Shown here: one piece after another, positions 55,615-64,000 of the stretch | Position numbering within the stretch: the first letter of the stretch is position 1 | Layout: each line of letters starts with the position of its first letter | NCBI GenBank assembly: GCA_002422365.1 | Contig: DIUO01000015.1 | Span: forward strand, 21,081 to 85,080 | Origin: Proteobacteria bacterium UBA6156 | GTDB taxonomy: Bacteria; Pseudomonadota; Alphaproteobacteria; UBA2136; UBA6156 | Length of the DNA: 64,000 nucleotides | Reading direction: 5' to 3' | Notes under the pieces: generated by a model | The model's input: the letters and a program-made list of their open reading frames with translations, nothing else | Database searches by the model: none | Told to the model about the DNA's origin: nothing | Made by a program: the position numbers and the translations under genes

Positions 55615-56262
55615 TCAGCGCCGTTTGCGCAACCGCCCCAGCAACTTACGGCGGCGGGGGGTTTCTAGCTGCCACACCACGTTACCCAGCTTGGCCGCCC
55701 CTGCCCGCACGCGCTTGCTGTTGCCGATGATGAGGGCGTAGCGGCCTTCTTTCCAGACGTGCAGGTCGTCTTTACTGTTGCCGATGTAGTCGAACTTTTT
55801 GACGCCCCAGCGTTCTATCAGCGCCGCCGCTTTGCGCGGGCCGGTGAGGTTGTTGGCGGCGGATTCGGTGCCGACCACTTCGTAATCCAGCCCCTTACCC
55901 CGAATTGCCCGCTGCACCAGCCGGGTGGTGCTGCCGGTGACGACCACCACGGTGCGGCCACGGGCTTTTTCGGTCGCGATGCGTTCCAGCACGCGTTCCT
56001 CCCATGGCAGAACGGGTTGCCAGTCGTGCTTTTCGGCCATGTCCTCCAGCGCCAGTTTGAGGGCGGCGCGGCCCTGCGTAAGGTGCAGCCAGAGGAGCTT
56101 GGCAAGCGCCCAAGGGCGGGTTTTGAGCACCCAGAAGAGGCCTTCAATCGTGAGGTCGGCCAGGTGCATGGTGCCGTCGAAGTCGACAATGAGGGGGATG
56201 GCGAGATCGTCTTGCGTTGCCGCGCTGTTTTGAAGGTTGGGGTTTTTGATGTTTTTGGGCAT
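55615..56262 (-). CDS. HAD-family phosphatase, like the N-terminal domain of HAD-UbiA fusions
   Basis: The 215 aa protein has HAD motif I (LIVDFDGTMHLADLTIEG), motif II in VVVVTGSTTRLVQRAI, motif III Lys (GPRKAAAL) and motif IV KFDYIGNSKDDLHVW. The spacing and the WVLKTRPWALAKLLWLHL cap resemble the phosphatase half of two-domain HAD-UbiA prenyltransferases. Here it ends in a basic tail (ETPRRRKLLGRLRKRR) with no UbiA domain. The substrate is unknown; a prenyl or sugar phosphate is a guess. Confidence 0.8.
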   Translation of the reverse strand: MPKNIKNPNLQNSAATQDDLAIPLIVDFDGTMHLADLTIEGLFWVLKTRPWALAKLLWLHLTQGRAALKLALEDMAEKHDWQPVLPWEERVLERIATEKARGRTVVVVTGSTTRLVQRAIRGKGLDYEVVGTESAANNLTGPRKAAALIERWGVKKFDYIGNSKDDLHVWKEGRYALIIGNSKRVRAGAAKLGNVVWQLETPRRRKLLGRLRKRR

Positions 56263-56458
56263 GGGTGGTTCCTCTGGGCTGGCGGGGGAGGATTTTTACA
56301 GGATTTTCGAGTTATTCTAAGTTTCTGATGCCGAAGAAAATATATGTCAACCATTTACCGCTTAAAAAATATTAAGCCTGTACTCTTGAAATAAAGTTTA
56401 GGTATCTTATTTGAACTATATCGGCTGAAAAGCCTTCCGTTTGACGAGGAGAGACGAA

Positions 56459-57097
56459 ATGAACATCATCGCTTCCCAGAAAGACACAATTAACGAGGTA
56501 AACGCGCGGCGCGTTTGCCTGATGATCGAAAAGGAGGATGAAGGCGCACTTGCCTTTTTCCTCAAATGTGCGGCTGAAAACCGCATCGGATCGTGGGGCG
56601 AACTGCTCCGCGCGGCCGCTTCCAGCGGAAGCGTGAAGATCTGGGATGAAGTCTTCGACCGACTTCCCATCCGCGAGAGGTACCACTTAGGTGGTGCCAC
56701 CGACCTGGCCATTCTGGCCATTCAGAGTGGCAGCATCCCCATGCTGCGGCGTGTACTGCACGACGTGCGGTACGAGTTCGACGGCGACTGGAGTCGCCTT
56801 GTACACGCAGCCGCGGTGAAGGGCGACTTTCCCTTGTGGAAGGAAGTCCTCAAAATGTCCTGGGATGGACAGAATGGGCTGAGGTACTTCGACGACGTCC
56901 TCGAGGCGGCGGTCAAGCACCGCCCGATCTGGATGGACCTCTGCAAGCTCGCAGAGTCCGACTTCTCACCCTTCAGAAAGGTGAGCTCCTGGGACGACAT
57001 CGCCCGCGCGGCGGCCATCGGCGGCGAATCCTCCACCTTGGAGGAGGTGCTGAAGATGGCAGACGGCAAGGTAACGAAAAGTGCCTACGCGGGATAG
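56459..57097 (+). CDS. Helical-repeat (ankyrin-like) protein of atypical codon use
   Basis: The 212 aa protein is built of repeated helical pairs of about 33 residues (WGELLRAAASSGSVKIWDEV, WSRLVHAAAVKGDFPLWKEV, WDDIARAAAIGGESSTLEEV). They resemble degenerate ankyrin repeats and suggest protein binding. ATG 56459 has GAGGAGAG 6 nt upstream. Codons favour C at the third position (GTC, CTC, ATC, GAC), unlike the GTG/CTG/GAT-rich genes around it, and the 5' region is AT-rich. This points to horizontal origin. No function is recognised. Confidence 0.65.
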   Translation: MNIIASQKDTINEVNARRVCLMIEKEDEGALAFFLKCAAENRIGSWGELLRAAASSGSVKIWDEVFDRLPIRERYHLGGATDLAILAIQSGSIPMLRRVLHDVRYEFDGDWSRLVHAAAVKGDFPLWKEVLKMSWDGQNGLRYFDDVLEAAVKHRPIWMDLCKLAESDFSPFRKVSSWDDIARAAAIGGESSTLEEVLKMADGKVTKSAYAG

Positions 57098-57118
57098 TTT
57101 ACCCGCAGGTACGGCAGA

Positions 57119-57142
57119 ACGGGGGAGTGATCCCCCGTTTTG
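57119..57142 (+). terminator. Terminator of the ankyrin-like gene
   Basis: AACGGGGGA-GTGA-TCCCCCGTT is followed by TTGTTGTTTT. Confidence 0.82.
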
Positions 57143-57188
57143 TTGTTTTATAATGCTGGAATAAATTACTAAAGGATAAATGTAATTA

Positions 57189-57263
57189 TGGTGCTGCTGG
57201 GCAGGATTGAACTGCCGACCTCGTCATTACCAATGACGCGCTCTACCACTGAGCTACAGCAGC
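57189..57263 (-). tRNA. tRNA-Thr (GGT)
   Basis: The acceptor stem is GCTGCTG/CAGCAGC, the D arm TAGCTCAGTGGTAGAG, the anticodon loop TTGGTAA and the T arm GTTCAATCC. CCA is encoded. Confidence 0.94.
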
Positions 57264-57380
57264 GCACGGCGCACGTTTAACTGGATTGGCAGGGGTTCGT
57301 CAAATGGAAAAACGCGCTGTGCTTAGATAAATATCATATACGGCTTGCACGGCCGGGGCTAAAGCCTTACAAACAGGGAC

Positions 57381-58919
57381 ATGAGCACACCTGTACCCCC
57401 CGCCGCCCCGGCCCACGACACCCCCGACCACAACGCCCTGCGCGCCCAGCGCGAGCATAAACTGGCCGAATATGTGCGGCGCGGCGGTGTTGCGTATCCG
57501 AACGATTTTAGCCCCACCGCCACCACCGCGCAGCTGGCCGAAACCTATGCCGACCCCAATGTGCATAGCCAGCAGGCGCTGCACGACAGCCCCACCCCGG
57601 TATTTAAACTGGCGGGCCGGGTTATGCTGCTGCGCGCCTTTGGCAAGCTGATTTTTGCGCGGGTGCAGGATGGGCATGGCCAGTTGCAGATATCTATCAG
57701 TGTGGATGGCAGCGGGGCAGAGGTGTTCGGCCTGTTTAACGACTGCATTGATATGGGCGATATTGTGGGCGTGGAAGGTGTGATGAGCCGCACCAACAAG
57801 GGCGAGCTGACCCTGGCGGTGCAGAAATTTACGCTGCTGACCAAGGGTTTGCAGCCGCTGCCGGATAAATACCATGGTTTGGCCGATGTGGAAGCACGTT
57901 ACCGCCAGCGGTATTTGGATTTGATAACCAGCCCGGAAACCCGGCAGGTGTTTGTGGCGCGGAGCCGTGCGATTAGTGCGATACGCCATTTTTTGGATGA
58001 GCGCGGGTTTTTGGAAGTGGAAACGCCGGTGCTGCAGATTCAGGCGGGTGGCGCCAGTGCCCGGCCCTTTAAAACCCACCACAACGCGCTGGATTTGGAG
58101 TTGAACATGCGCATTGCGCCGGAGCTGTTTTTGAAGCGGTTGCTGGTGGGCGGGTTTGAGCGGGTGTATGAGCTTTCGCGGAACTTCCGTAACGAGGGAA
58201 TCTCGGTTAAGCACAACCCGGAATTTACGATGCTGGAGTTTTACAGCGCCTATGGCACCCGCGAGGACGCCATGCAGCTGATGGAAGAGATGCTGCGCCA
58301 CACCGTGCAACAGGTGTGCGGCAGCCATGCGATACCCCACGGCGAAGACCTGATTGATTTTGGCCCTGCGTTTACCAAGATGACCATGCGCGAGGCGTTG
58401 TTGAACCTGGCGGGCTTTACGGACGCCGAGCTTGAGCATGTGGACGGCCTGGCCGCCGCCGCCAAAGCGAAAGGTGTGGATGTGCCGCAACCGCTGCCGA
58501 GCTATGGCGAGGTGTTCCAGCTGTGTTTTGAGTCGCTGGTGGAAAAGCAGCTGATACAGCCGACGTATATTATGGATTACCCGATTGAGACGTCTCCGCT
58601 AGTGCGGCAGATACCGGGCCGCCCGGGCTGGACGCAGCGGGCCGAGCTGTATATTGCCGGGCGTGAGCATGGGGAGTTTTACAGCGAGCTGAACGACCCG
58701 CAAGACCAGCGCAGCCGCTTTGAGCGCCAAGCCGAACAGGCGAAAAAGGGGAACGCCGAGGCCATGCCCTTTGACCACGACTTTTTGAACGCGCTGGAAG
58801 TGGGCATGCCCCCTGCCCTGGGCGTGGGTTTGGGCATTGACCGTTTGGCGATGCTGCTGACCAACCAGCCGAGTATCCGCGATGTGTTGTTGTTCCCGCT
58901 GATGAAGCCGAAGGAGTAG
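57381..58919 (+). CDS. lysS: Lysyl-tRNA synthetase, class II
   Basis: It charges tRNA-Lys. The 512 aa protein has the N-terminal OB-fold anticodon domain (GRVMLLRAFGKLIFARVQD) and the class II core: motif 1 region RSRAISAIRHFLDERGF, motif 2 RNFRNEGISVKHNPEFTMLE, and motif 3 GVGLGIDRLAMLLTNQPSIR. Most alphaproteobacteria use an unrelated class I LysRS, so this class is unusual. The gene stands alone and is ended by a hairpin. Confidence 0.96.
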   Translation: MSTPVPPAAPAHDTPDHNALRAQREHKLAEYVRRGGVAYPNDFSPTATTAQLAETYADPNVHSQQALHDSPTPVFKLAGRVMLLRAFGKLIFARVQDGHGQLQISISVDGSGAEVFGLFNDCIDMGDIVGVEGVMSRTNKGELTLAVQKFTLLTKGLQPLPDKYHGLADVEARYRQRYLDLITSPETRQVFVARSRAISAIRHFLDERGFLEVETPVLQIQAGGASARPFKTHHNALDLELNMRIAPELFLKRLLVGGFERVYELSRNFRNEGISVKHNPEFTMLEFYSAYGTREDAMQLMEEMLRHTVQQVCGSHAIPHGEDLIDFGPAFTKMTMREALLNLAGFTDAELEHVDGLAAAAKAKGVDVPQPLPSYGEVFQLCFESLVEKQLIQPTYIMDYPIETSPLVRQIPGRPGWTQRAELYIAGREHGEFYSELNDPQDQRSRFERQAEQAKKGNAEAMPFDHDFLNALEVGMPPALGVGLGIDRLAMLLTNQPSIRDVLLFPLMKPKE

Positions 58920-58932
58920 GCTTTGGGTGTAG

Positions 58933-58960
58933 GAAAGCCCCCTTGCGGGGGCTTCTCTTT
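58933..58960 (+). terminator. lysS terminator
   Basis: GAAAGCCCCC-TTGC-GGGGGCTTC with a T-rich end. It lies between the convergent lysS and MCP genes. Confidence 0.7.
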
Positions 58961-58970
58961 GTGTTGCTGC

Positions 58971-60467
58971 CTACACCTTGAAGCGGCTGGTTTGGAGGTT
59001 GAGTTCCTCGGCCGATTTGCTGAGGCTTTCGCTGGCGACCTGAGCTTCTTGCACGTTGTGCATCACGCTGGCCATCTGGGCGCGGAATTCTCCGATACTG
59101 CTGCTGATGGTGTTGACCGCTATGGTTTGCTGGCCCACCGCCGAGACGACGCTGGTGGAGTTGGTGCGCACTTCTTCCAGTGCCCCGCCGACGCTATCCA
59201 GCGCGGTTTTGGTGCGGGAGACGCTGGCCTGGAGGTCTCCGACAACCTTGGCGATTTCGTCGGTGCTGGCGTTGGTGGAGCCTGCCAATTTGCGCACTTC
59301 GTCGGCCACCACGGCAAAGCCGCGGCCTGCGTCGCCCGCGCGGGCGGCCTCGATTGCCGCGTTGAGCGACAGCAAGTTGATTTGCTCGGAGATGCCTTTA
59401 ATCACCTCCAGCACCGTGCCGATGGCGTTGGCGTTGGAGGAGAGTTCGGTCACATTCTGCACCACACCGCTGATGGCGTTGACGATTTCGTCGGTCGCGC
59501 GGCCACTTTGCTGGGCCTTGGTGTTCACTTCGGTCGCGGAGACGGAGGTTTCTTCCAGGCTGGCGGCAATGCTGGTGAGTGCGGCCTCTTGCTGGTGGGT
59601 GGTGGCTGCGATGCTTTCCATACCCGCGCTGAGCTCGTGTGCTGCTGCGCTGACGGTGTGGCTGGCTTCTTGCGTGCCACGCACCACGCCGGTGAGCTCG
59701 GTCGCCGTTTTGTTGAACTGGTCGAGCGCCTGGGCGATTTCGTCTTTGCCGTCGACTTTGCCGCGCACGCGGAGATCCAGCTGAGCCAGGGCGTTGATGG
59801 AGCGCGCAAGCTCGGTAGTGCCCTTGGAAATGCCCATTATTATGGTTGTGCAGATGATTGCCAGCAGTGCGGTGATGAGGGCTATCATGACCGACAGCAC
59901 GATGATGCTGAGCTCGTATTGGTGTTGGGCGTGTTCGTAGTCTTTGTTCGCCATGTCTTTGTTGTAGTCTACCAGGGCATCCAGAGACGCCAGCGTGTTA
60001 TCAAAAACCTGCCGGGTTTCCATGCGCAGCATTCTCTGGGCTTCGGTTTTGCGGGTGAGGTCGCGGGAGATGGTAAGGATATTTTCGATGGCTTGATCGT
60101 ATGTGATCAAGGATTGATTAAAGGCGTTGAAGAGGTTGCGATCTTCCGGGAGTTCGATGGTTTTTTCGTACTCGTCGATGAGTTTTTTCAGTTCGGCTTT
60201 ATAATTTGCCAACCGCTCTTCGCGGTTTTCCATTTCTTTTTCGGTATCGGCCATAGTGTGGGTAAAGGTGCCCAGGCGGTAGTTGGCCAGGGCGGTTTCG
60301 ATATCCTTCACGCCGATGATGGTGGGTATCCAGTAGCCTGCGAGGCGTTCGGTGTCTTTGTTGATCACCCGGATTTCGTAGAGCGAGAAACCGGCAAGAG
60401 TCAGCAAGCTGATGAGAACCAGCATGGTAAGGCCAATAAGGCGCGCTTTGATGGTGAGGGACTTCAT
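58971..60467 (-). CDS. Methyl-accepting chemotaxis protein
   Basis: This is a transmembrane chemoreceptor that signals to CheA/CheW. The 498 aa protein has TM1 near residues 10-30, a four-helix-bundle type periplasmic sensor (about 31-185, [24 protein letters not shown] helices), TM2 (about 186-210), a HAMP segment, and the conserved signalling tip [20 protein letters not shown] then [19 protein letters not shown]. No other chemotaxis gene is nearby; the ligand is unknown. Confidence 0.93.
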   Translation of the reverse strand: MKSLTIKARLIGLTMLVLISLLTLAGFSLYEIRVINKDTERLAGYWIPTIIGVKDIETALANYRLGTFTHTMADTEKEMENREERLANYKAELKKLIDEYEKTIELPEDRNLFNAFNQSLITYDQAIENILTISRDLTRKTEAQRMLRMETRQVFDNTLASLDALVDYNKDMANKDYEHAQHQYELSIIVLSVMIALITALLAIICTTIIMGISKGTTELARSINALAQLDLRVRGKVDGKDEIAQALDQFNKTATELTGVVRGTQEASHTVSAAAHELSAGMESIAATTHQQEAALTSIAASLEETSVSATEVNTKAQQSGRATDEIVNAISGVVQNVTELSSNANAIGTVLEVIKGISEQINLLSLNAAIEAARAGDAGRGFAVVADEVRKLAGSTNASTDEIAKVVGDLQASVSRTKTALDSVGGALEEVRTNSTSVVSAVGQQTIAVNTISSSIGEFRAQMASVMHNVQEAQVASESLSKSAEELNLQTSRFKV

Positions 60468-60638
60468 AGTATTTCCTCTTTGTTCTTTTTTTTATGCATT
60501 GCATGTCTCGCTTCGGTTTGCAATGCGGGTGCAACGACCTTGCGCAGGGTGAATTGTTTTTGCGCCACTTGGTAGGATGTATGCAGTGCGTACGTGGGCC
60601 TGCTATACAATGTGCGCGGGCTATGCTATGCCCCAGCC

Positions 60639-61472
60639 ATGATGCTGACCGCCACCCTGATTGCCCCCCGCCACCAAGCCGATGCCTTGCTGGCCCTGAC
60701 CGACACCCTGCCCGGCCTGAGCCTGGACGTGGCCGAAGATGTGCTGAACGAGAACTATAAATATACCTACTTTTTAGATGCTGCCGACAAGGCTGAATTT
60801 GAACACTTATTGGGCACAGCGGGCATTAGACATATGACCTTTGCCGAAGTGGACGAGACGGTGGATTATGTGGCGCGGAACCGGGAGTTGTTCCCCCCCC
60901 TGGTGATTGGGCCGTATTTTATTGCGCGGAATGATGAAGACGCGCCGGAAGGCCTGATTAAGCTGGATATTATGCCCAACCGCGCCTTTGGCAGCGGCGA
61001 GCATGCCACCACCACCGGCTGCCTGCTGGCCTATATGCACCTGATGGACCAGCGCCCTGCCCCGTTTGTGCGAGGCTTGGATTTTGGTGCCGGCAGCGGC
61101 ATTTTGGCGATTGCCGCCGCCCGCCGCGATGGCACGCCGTTTGTGTGCATCGATAACGATGGGCCGAGTGTGGAGATTAATATTCAGAACGGCCAGCTGA
61201 ATGATGTGGGCCCGCTGCTGACCTGTTTTGAGGGCGATGTGCCGCCTGCAGGCGAGCGCTTTGGGCTGGTGTTTGCGAACATATTGCTACAGCCCCTGCT
61301 GGAGCTGGCGCCTGCACTGGTGGCGAGTGTGGATGCGGGGGGGAGTTTGGTGCTTTCGGGCTTCACGACCGACCAGGCGGGCCAGATTGAGGCCGCCTAT
61401 GGCAAGCTGGGCCTGCGCAAAACGTGGCAGCATGTGCAGGCCGATTGGGTGGCGCAGGTTTGGCAGGCTTAG
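60639..61472 (+). CDS. prmA: Ribosomal protein L11 methyltransferase
   Basis: It methylates ribosomal protein L11 using S-adenosylmethionine. The product is about 277 aa. Its SAM-binding motif I is LDFGAGSGILAIAAARRDG, preceded by the PrmA-type RAFGSGEHATTTGCLL and followed by VFANILLQPLLELAP. ATG 60639 or 60642 is the likely start. It is followed 62 nt later by an M24 peptidase gene on the same strand, with a tandem tract between. Confidence 0.93.
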   Translation: MMLTATLIAPRHQADALLALTDTLPGLSLDVAEDVLNENYKYTYFLDAADKAEFEHLLGTAGIRHMTFAEVDETVDYVARNRELFPPLVIGPYFIARNDEDAPEGLIKLDIMPNRAFGSGEHATTTGCLLAYMHLMDQRPAPFVRGLDFGAGSGILAIAAARRDGTPFVCIDNDGPSVEINIQNGQLNDVGPLLTCFEGDVPPAGERFGLVFANILLQPLLELAPALVASVDAGGSLVLSGFTTDQAGQIEAAYGKLGLRKTWQHVQADWVAQVWQA

Positions 61473-61502
61473 TGTTTTGGTGTTTTGTGTTTTAGTGTTT
61501 GG
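61471..61502. repeat. Short tandem repeat tract, TTAGTGTTTTG type
   Basis: TTAGTGTTTTGGTGTTTTGT and TTTTAGTGTTTGG units in the prmA-M24 spacer. Confidence 0.75.
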
Positions 61503-61534
61503 TTAGGGTGCCGCTTGCCTGTTAGAGTGGCGGT

Positions 61535-62692
61535 ATGAAGATAGCACGCTTGCTTTATGAAAATGGCCCGGACTGGCGTTATGCCACCGGGGTGGCGATT
61601 AGTGACCCGGCGCTGTGGTACAGGTCGGCTAACGGTGTGACGCATATCGTTGTCAGCGAGCTGGAAATTACGCTGATGCGCAAGCAGGCGAAGGTGGACA
61701 AGGTGCATGCGTTTGGTGAGATGCGCGCCGCGCTGAAAGGTTCGCTGCTGACGCTGGAGGCGATGCTGCGCTATGTGATGGGGCAGGAGAAGAGCGCGCC
61801 GGATGTGATTGAGGTGCCTGCGTCTTTTCCGGCGGGATTGTTTGGTAAATTAACAGCAGCCGGGCTGCCGCTGAAGGTGGCGGAGCGGGCGTTGTTCTTT
61901 GAAGAACGGGCGTGCAAGACAGCGGATGAAATTAAGAAACTGAAGGCGGCGCAGGCGCTGAATGAGCAGGCGTTTGGGCGTGCGTTCGGGATTCTGAGCG
62001 CGGCGAAAATCCGCAAGGCTGATAATGTGCTGATGTGGCAGGGTGCGGTGCTGACGAGTGAGATACTGCGCGGCGAGATGAACGGGTTGCTGGCGCGGCT
62101 GGGGGCGGAGGAGTTTCATCATGGCCCGGTAGTGGCGTGTGGTGCGCAAGGCGCCATGCCGCATGCGCGGGGGACGGGACCGCTGAAGGCGCATGAGTTT
62201 ATCGTTATCGATTGCTTCCCCAAGCACCCGAATGGTTATTGGGGCGACCTGACGCGCACGGTGGTAAAGGGCAAGGCGAGCGCATGGCACGGCAAGGTGT
62301 ATAACGCCGTGCTGGCAGCGCAAAGCACCGCGCTGAAGATGCTGAAGCCCGGTGTGAATGGCAAAGATGTGAACATGGCGGTTTTTGCAGAGTTGGAACG
62401 CCATGGTTTTACCACGGGTGTGGATGGCAAAGGCACCCCTTATGGGATGTTCCATGGCACCGGGCATGGCGTGGGGCTGGAGTTGCATGATCCGGGGCCG
62501 CGTACGATTTCCATCGTGGACTGCACCCTTAAGCCCGGCATGGTGACCAGTGTGGAGCCGGGGTTGTATTACAGCGACAAGCGCACCACGGGCGGTGTGG
62601 GCGGCTGCCGGATTGAGGATGTGGTGGTGATAACCGAGACGGGGTATAAGAATTTGACCACGCTGAGTAAGCGGGATTGGGTGATTAAGTAA
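61535..62692 (+). CDS. M24-family metallopeptidase (Xaa-Pro aminopeptidase-like)
   Basis: The 385 aa protein has a creatinase-type N-terminal domain and the M24 pita-bread domain. All five metal ligands are recognisable: Asp in FIVIDCFPK and GDLTRTVV, His in FHGTGHGVGLELHDPG, and Glu in SVEPGLYY and GGCRIEDVVV. It should be an active dinuclear metallopeptidase that removes N-terminal residues before proline. The exact specificity is inferred from family membership. Confidence 0.9.
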   Translation: MKIARLLYENGPDWRYATGVAISDPALWYRSANGVTHIVVSELEITLMRKQAKVDKVHAFGEMRAALKGSLLTLEAMLRYVMGQEKSAPDVIEVPASFPAGLFGKLTAAGLPLKVAERALFFEERACKTADEIKKLKAAQALNEQAFGRAFGILSAAKIRKADNVLMWQGAVLTSEILRGEMNGLLARLGAEEFHHGPVVACGAQGAMPHARGTGPLKAHEFIVIDCFPKHPNGYWGDLTRTVVKGKASAWHGKVYNAVLAAQSTALKMLKPGVNGKDVNMAVFAELERHGFTTGVDGKGTPYGMFHGTGHGVGLELHDPGPRTISIVDCTLKPGMVTSVEPGLYYSDKRTTGGVGGCRIEDVVVITETGYKNLTTLSKRDWVIK

Positions 62693-62705
62693 GCTGAAAA
62701 TGGTT

Positions 62706-62727
62706 GCGGCCGCCCGGGGGCGGCCGC
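62706..62727. terminator. Bidirectional hairpin between convergent genes
   Basis: GCGGCCGCC/GGCGGCCGC palindrome between the M24 gene and the small minus-strand gene. No long T run. Confidence 0.5.
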
Positions 62728-62743
62728 AGATCGTGTTTCGAGG

Positions 62744-63010
62744 TCAGCCGTTGAACGCCCCCGAGGGGGGCCAGCCGACGACGGTGGCATGACCGTCATC
62801 GACCTCGAGCTCCTTGGCCCGGCCGAGGAGCTCCTCGGGGCCGGTGACCCCCTCGAGCTCCAGCACGGCCGCGACGTTGCGGCCGTGCAGATCGATGTGG
62901 TAGTTGCTGCCACCTTCCGACTGGAAGGTGACCCGGAGAGACGCCCCGAAGGGCGCCCTCTCATCGATGTCGGGGGTGACCCCGACAATTTTCCAAAGTT
63001 CTTTGGTCAT
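62744..63010 (-). CDS. 88-aa hypothetical protein of atypical codon use
   Basis: The small acidic protein (MTKELWKIVGVTPDIDERAP...PPSGAFNG) has RVTFQSEGGSNYHIDLHGRN and is probably all-beta plus one helix. AAGGAG is 8 nt before the ATG. Codons are rich in C/G at the third position (CTC, GAG, GTC), unlike the neighbours but like the ankyrin-like gene at 56459. Its 5' flank is AT-rich. No family is recognised. Confidence 0.5.
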   Translation of the reverse strand: MTKELWKIVGVTPDIDERAPFGASLRVTFQSEGGSNYHIDLHGRNVAAVLELEGVTGPEELLGRAKELEVDDGHATVVGWPPSGAFNG

Positions 63011-63126
63011 GGCGACATCTCCTTTTCTGCCACGCCTTGTGGGAAACGATACAAATTTAACGATGTTTCCCACTTGATTGAAGTATTGTGTGTTTTTCGA
63101 TTTTTTCAAGGGGGAATGTGATGGGG

Positions 63127-63153
63127 CTTGCACTCTTTTTTGGGGAGTGCTAA
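63127..63153 (+). promoter_or_regulatory. CIRCE operator, copy 1 (HrcA site)
   Basis: CTTGCACTC-N9-GAGTGCTAA matches the CIRCE consensus TTAGCACTC-N9-GAGTGCTAA at 16 of 18 arm positions. It lies about 80 nt upstream of groES. Confidence 0.88.
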
Positions 63154-63180
63154 ATATCACTCTGCAATCGGGAGTGATAA
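63154..63180 (+). promoter_or_regulatory. CIRCE-like operator, copy 2
   Basis: ATATCACTC-N9-GAGTGATAA is a second inverted repeat with the same 9-nt spacer, directly abutting copy 1. GC of the half site is changed to TC/GA symmetrically. A possible -10 (TATATT, 63198-63203) follows 17 nt later. Confidence 0.65.
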
Positions 63181-63232
63181 ATGCTTCTGATTCACGTTAT
63201 ATTATTGATAAACAACAACCAGGAGAGCAGAC

Positions 63233-63535
63233 ATGAGCCTTGCTGATAAAATCCAGCCGCTGGCCGACCGCGTGGTGATTAAGCGCCTTGATGCTGAGGA
63301 GAAGACCAAATCCGGCATCATCATCCCCGACAACGCCAAGGAAAAGCCGCAACAGGGCGAAGTGATTGCCGTAGGCCCAGGCCGCTGGGATGAAGACGGC
63401 GAAAAGCGCATGGCGCTGGAAGTGAAGGTTGGCGACAAAGTTCTGTTTGGCAAATGGAGCGCCACCGAAGTGAAAATTGACGGCGAAGAGCTGCTGGTGA
63501 TGAAAGAAGACGACGTTATTGCGATTGTGAAATAA
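63233..63535 (+). CDS. groES: Co-chaperonin GroES
   Basis: This is the heptameric lid of the GroEL cage. The 100 aa protein has [19 protein letters not shown], the mobile loop [19 protein letters not shown] and the C-terminal [28 protein letters not shown] precedes the ATG. It is controlled by the CIRCE pair upstream and is separated from groEL by 184 nt that include a family B repeat. Confidence 0.97.
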   Translation: MSLADKIQPLADRVVIKRLDAEEKTKSGIIIPDNAKEKPQQGEVIAVGPGRWDEDGEKRMALEVKVGDKVLFGKWSATEVKIDGEELLVMKEDDVIAIVK

Positions 63536-63559
63536 GGAAGGAAAAGCCTGCTGCTTTGG

Positions 63560-64000
<441 letters not shown>

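Overview
The window is chromosomal DNA of a GC-rich alphaproteobacterium. This rests on the trigger factor - clpP - clpX - lon - hupB cluster, the bamD - recN - ligA run, tolQRA, and groESL behind CIRCE operators. Two details argue against the best-studied alphaproteobacterial orders. The tRNA-His gene keeps an encoded G-1:C73 pair, and the lysyl-tRNA synthetase is class II, where most alphaproteobacteria carry class I. A deep-branching group (Rhodospirillales-, Micavibrio- or Holosporales-like) is plausible, but the genus cannot be named from the sequence.

Layout. 1-11.1 kb: yajC (cut by the edge), icd, a MerC-like protein, three small overlapping Cys-containing genes, tolB, gpmA, eno, a two-TM ion channel, a PagL-like barrel, tRNA-Phe and tolQRA. 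11.3-13.2 kb: an accessory islet of three plus-strand genes. A CarG-like periplasmic protein sits between two related phage-P5-like proteins, one of which has a Mu-F-like tail. 13.2-17.7 kb: a hydrolase, iscR-iscS, a repeat-packed gap and gltA, whose last 21 codons are duplicated. 17.8-25.2 kb: a seven-gene type IV pilus / type II secretion-like assembly operon. 25.4-36.3 kb: tRNAs (one broken), hupB, lon, clpX, clpP, tas, tig, a short CDF protein and an ITPase/XTPase. 36.7-49 kb: ligA, recN, bamD, a diguanylate cyclase, a ParA with a histone-H1-like tail, dprA, sufE, a YgjV-like protein, cysS and gltX. 49-64 kb: secA, an M23 peptidase, a PPIase, murF, a HAD phosphatase, an ankyrin-like gene of foreign codon style, lysS, an MCP, prmA, an M24 peptidase, a small hypothetical gene, groES and the start of groEL.

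Most of the window is housekeeping: TCA cycle and glycolysis, envelope biogenesis, protein export, folding and turnover, translation, Fe-S assembly and DNA repair/uptake. The gaps hold at least three kinds of dispersed repeat. Family A has a hairpin core AAAAATGGGATTTTT with covarying arms. Family B is REP-like, with ATCCCGG...TTCCGGGATGACA ends. The third kind is short tandem tracts of 7-9 nt units. The strongest candidates for new biology are the CarG/P5-like islet, the incomplete pilus/secretion locus, the gltA tail duplication and the two repeat families with compensatory stem changes.
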